Source of the DNA: Rhyacichthys aspro
Lineage: Eukaryota; Chordata; Actinopteri; Gobiiformes; Rhyacichthyidae
DNA length: 64,000 nucleotides
Assembly (NCBI GenBank): GCA_036850595.1
Contig: CM072153.1
Location: 18,804,169-18,868,168 of the forward strand
Direction: 5' to 3'
The translations under genes and the position numbers were made by a program. Below, piece by piece: positions 62,083 to 64,000 of the stretch. Each line of letters begins with the position of its first letter. The first letter of the stretch is position 1. The notes beneath the pieces are model-generated. The model was not told the DNA's origin, did not search any database, and was given only the letters and a program-made list of their open reading frames with translations.

Positions 62083-63072
62083 ATGGGAAGCATCCCCTTC
62101 GACCTAATCATAAGCATGACCAGGACGGTCATCCAAATGGGCATGAACGCCAGAGACAACAAAGACCGCTGCCAGAGAGTCGCCAAACGGGTCAGATCTC
62201 TGCAGGAGCTCGTCTTCAAACTCAAAGAAAGGGACCCTGCTCAAATCTCTGAACTGGTCAGAAACGCTTTGAACGAACTCTCCGCTACTTTGATCTCTGC
62301 CCAGAATATGATGAGGAAATACAACCGAAGCAGCGCCGTCAAGAGCTTCATAAAAAACAGCGCCAACGAAGACAAGTTCAACAAGATCAACGACCGACTC
62401 GACGATACTTTCCAGGTTTTGTCCGGGGCTATGCAAATCGAACAAGGAGACATTCTGCACAAAGTGTTGGATGCTGTTACAGGAAAAAGTGAAATGGACA
62501 GTGGAAAAACTGTTCCACCTGCAATAGGGTTCTGTACAATGCCCAGCCCCGCAACTCCTCTGCCTGCTCCCAGTGCCCTGCCTCCGAACCCTGTAACAAG
62601 CCCTACAATGCCCATGCCTACTCCATCCACCCTACCGACCATTCCTGTCACAAGTCCTACAACTCCTCTGCCTTACCCAACCGCCCCACCGACCAGTCCT
62701 GTCACAAGTCCTACAGCTCCTCTGCCTTACCCAACCGCCCCACCGACCATTACTGTAACACCTTCTCCAACCCCCCTGCCGGCTCCTGCCCCCACAAACT
62801 ATACTTTAACACTTCCTGCAGCTCCAGCGCCTACTCCATGTTTCATGCCGCCCAGAGCTCCTGTCCTCTCTGTGCGTCCCGTCATGACCGTGCAGAACCA
62901 AGTACCCTTCTACAGTCCTCTCGCTACAGCTGTGGTTAAAACAGTGCCCACTTATGTCATCAGGCAGCCTATTCCCCCAAGACCTGTAATTGCCACAGTA
63001 GTAGTTCCCCCTGTAGCCCCCGCTCCCACAGTGACTGTGGTGCAGAATTATTATGTGAATAAACCTTTTTAA
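62083..63072 (+). CDS. MLKL-type four-helix-bundle (HeLo-like) protein B with proline-rich tail
   Basis: A single coding exon of 329 residues. The chosen ATG follows an acceptor by 11 bases. The frame also stays open to an ATG at 62005, but that lies before the acceptor. Residues 1 to about 125 align along their length with protein A and MLKL: DLIISMTRTVIQMG, NKDRCQRVAKRVRSLQELVFK, LNELSATLISAQNMMRKY, then KFNKINDRLDDTFQVLSG. MLKL's brace and pseudokinase are absent. From about 145 the protein is Pro/Thr/Ala-rich and low in complexity, with a repeat of VTSPTTPLPYPTAPPTSP (54 bp at DNA level, 62647 and 62701). Later come QNQVPFYSPLATAVV and a hydrophobic VIATVVVPPVAPAP. Such a tail could be an extended linker or an SH3/WW ligand, or it could drive assembly. 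A polyadenylation signal is at 63323. Function unknown. Confidence 0.75.
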   Translation: MGSIPFDLIISMTRTVIQMGMNARDNKDRCQRVAKRVRSLQELVFKLKERDPAQISELVRNALNELSATLISAQNMMRKYNRSSAVKSFIKNSANEDKFNKINDRLDDTFQVLSGAMQIEQGDILHKVLDAVTGKSEMDSGKTVPPAIGFCTMPSPATPLPAPSALPPNPVTSPTMPMPTPSTLPTIPVTSPTTPLPYPTAPPTSPVTSPTAPLPYPTAPPTITVTPSPTPLPAPAPTNYTLTLPAAPAPTPCFMPPRAPVLSVRPVMTVQNQVPFYSPLATAVVKTVPTYVIRQPIPPRPVIATVVVPPVAPAPTVTVVQNYYVNKPF

Positions 63073-63139
63073 TATAGTTTAGTCATTCGTTTTCTGAGGG
63101 GGAGCATTTTTTTCACGGCAGACTATGAACCTTGCTGTG

Positions 63140-63190
63140 AACCAAACTTTTTCAAACTTATCTTTCACTTTTGATTGAAAAAGTTTGGTT
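63140..63190 (+). other. 16-bp perfect hairpin in the 3' UTR of gene B
   Basis: aaccaaactttttcaa (63140-63155) is followed after 19 nt by its exact reverse complement (63175-63190). It begins 68 bases after the stop codon and precedes AATAAA at 63323, so it would be in the mRNA. A role in mRNA stability or protein binding is possible but unproven. Confidence 0.65.
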
Positions 63191-64000
63191 GACAAAGGAT
63201 TGGTTGATTCAGTTAAAGTTGTATATAATAACACGGTCAGCAACAGGGTGTTTTTTGTTTTTTGTTGTTGTTCTTACTATATATATATTTTTGGACAATT
63301 CTGTAAAAAGACATTTCAACAAAATAAAATTCTGATTAAAAAAGAGGACCATGGACATATACACAAGAAAAATGTAAAAAGATGCACAGCTTTAATCATG
63401 TCAATTGAGACCAGAAAAGCAATGTCTATTTAAATAAAACAAACTGAAGAGGTAAAAGGCTTTGTTTTCACTGGAGTGGAACAGCATGGGCCAGTTTGGT
63501 TCAGGTAAACACATCAACAGTGACCTAAAAGTGCAACAAAAGTTATGTTTCTACATCAGATATGAATTGTCTTTTAACATTTTTGATGCATTGCCACTAA
63601 TTAATATAAAGAGAGAGTAAGTCCTGGTGTGTAGCTGCAAGAAAGACTGCAGAAAATGGAAATATCAGTATCATATAAGTGCTGTGGCCATCATTGTTCT
63701 GGTTCTGTCACAAAGTCATGCACTCAACACTGACAGCGCCATCTACTTTGTCTCTATAGAAGGCTCTGTCTGTTTATTGTTAGGTCTGCTGTTGAAAATA
63801 CCATTGTAGAGGTCAAACCAGATGGATCGCTTTGTGTTTTGGTCCAAATTACAAAAAAAAAAACCCCAAAACATTTAAATTGCAGTGGGCAATCAGAGGA
63901 CACTGGGGCTAAGGGGGTGGGGCCTTGAAGGGACACTTTAAAGGTGACTTTAATTATGAAGTGAAAACTACTAAACATGATGGGATTAAGTCACTGCAGA
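63191..64000. other. Downstream flank of gene B
   Basis: Remainder of the gene B 3' UTR, then AT-rich sequence to the window end. No further coding exon, including any kinase-like one, was recognised. Confidence 0.5.

Noticed and set aside
62104..62651. Two minus-strand open frames opposite gene B
   Set aside because: Shadows of a real coding exon on the plus strand; no motif of their own.

Overview
The window is vertebrate nuclear DNA and almost certainly from a teleost fish. Compact exons sit in AT-rich introns with ordinary GT-AG junctions. The intergenic DNA carries the decayed hAT-type and other short inverted-repeat elements typical of fish genomes. Read exon by exon, seven protein-coding genes can be supported. 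No rRNA, tRNA or CRISPR array was seen.

Layout. (1) 338-3851, minus strand: the first two coding exons of slc7a10 (Asc-1 type amino-acid transporter), which continues past the left edge. (2) 4623-6133, plus: faap24, complete in 4 exons and divergent from slc7a10. (3) 7131-19454, plus: tdrd12, complete in 36 coding exons (about 1414 residues), with Tudor, DEAD-like helicase, CCCH finger, second Tudor and a C-terminal CS domain. (4) 25346-46031, plus: ankrd27 (VARP), complete in 28 coding exons (about 1159 residues), with a VPS9 domain, two ankyrin blocks and two CHPLC-type zinc motifs. (5) 50293-53866, plus: tmed6, complete in 4 exons. (6) 55522-57917 and (7) 62083-63072, plus: two neighbouring genes whose N-termini both read as the MLKL-type four-helix bundle (HeLo-like) domain. 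Neither has a pseudokinase. One ends in a short acidic tail and the other in a long proline-rich tail with an 18-residue repeat.

Context. From memory, slc7a10, faap24, tdrd12 and ankrd27 all lie in human 19q13.11, while TMED6 and MLKL lie on human 16q. The window would then join two human segments. The first five genes do unrelated jobs: amino-acid transport, Fanconi anaemia DNA repair, piRNA biogenesis, endosomal Rab/SNARE traffic and early secretory cargo transport. They are neighbours by synteny, not as a pathway.

The most novel part is the right end, where the pair of MLKL-like four-helix-bundle-only genes may be stripped-down relatives of a necroptosis executioner. Other points of note are a hAT-like repeat present twice with an expandable 21-bp internal minisatellite, a 31-bp minisatellite and a long TTC/CTC tract in ankrd27 introns, a clean TTAA-bounded MITE in a tdrd12 intron, and two decayed BED-finger hAT copies.
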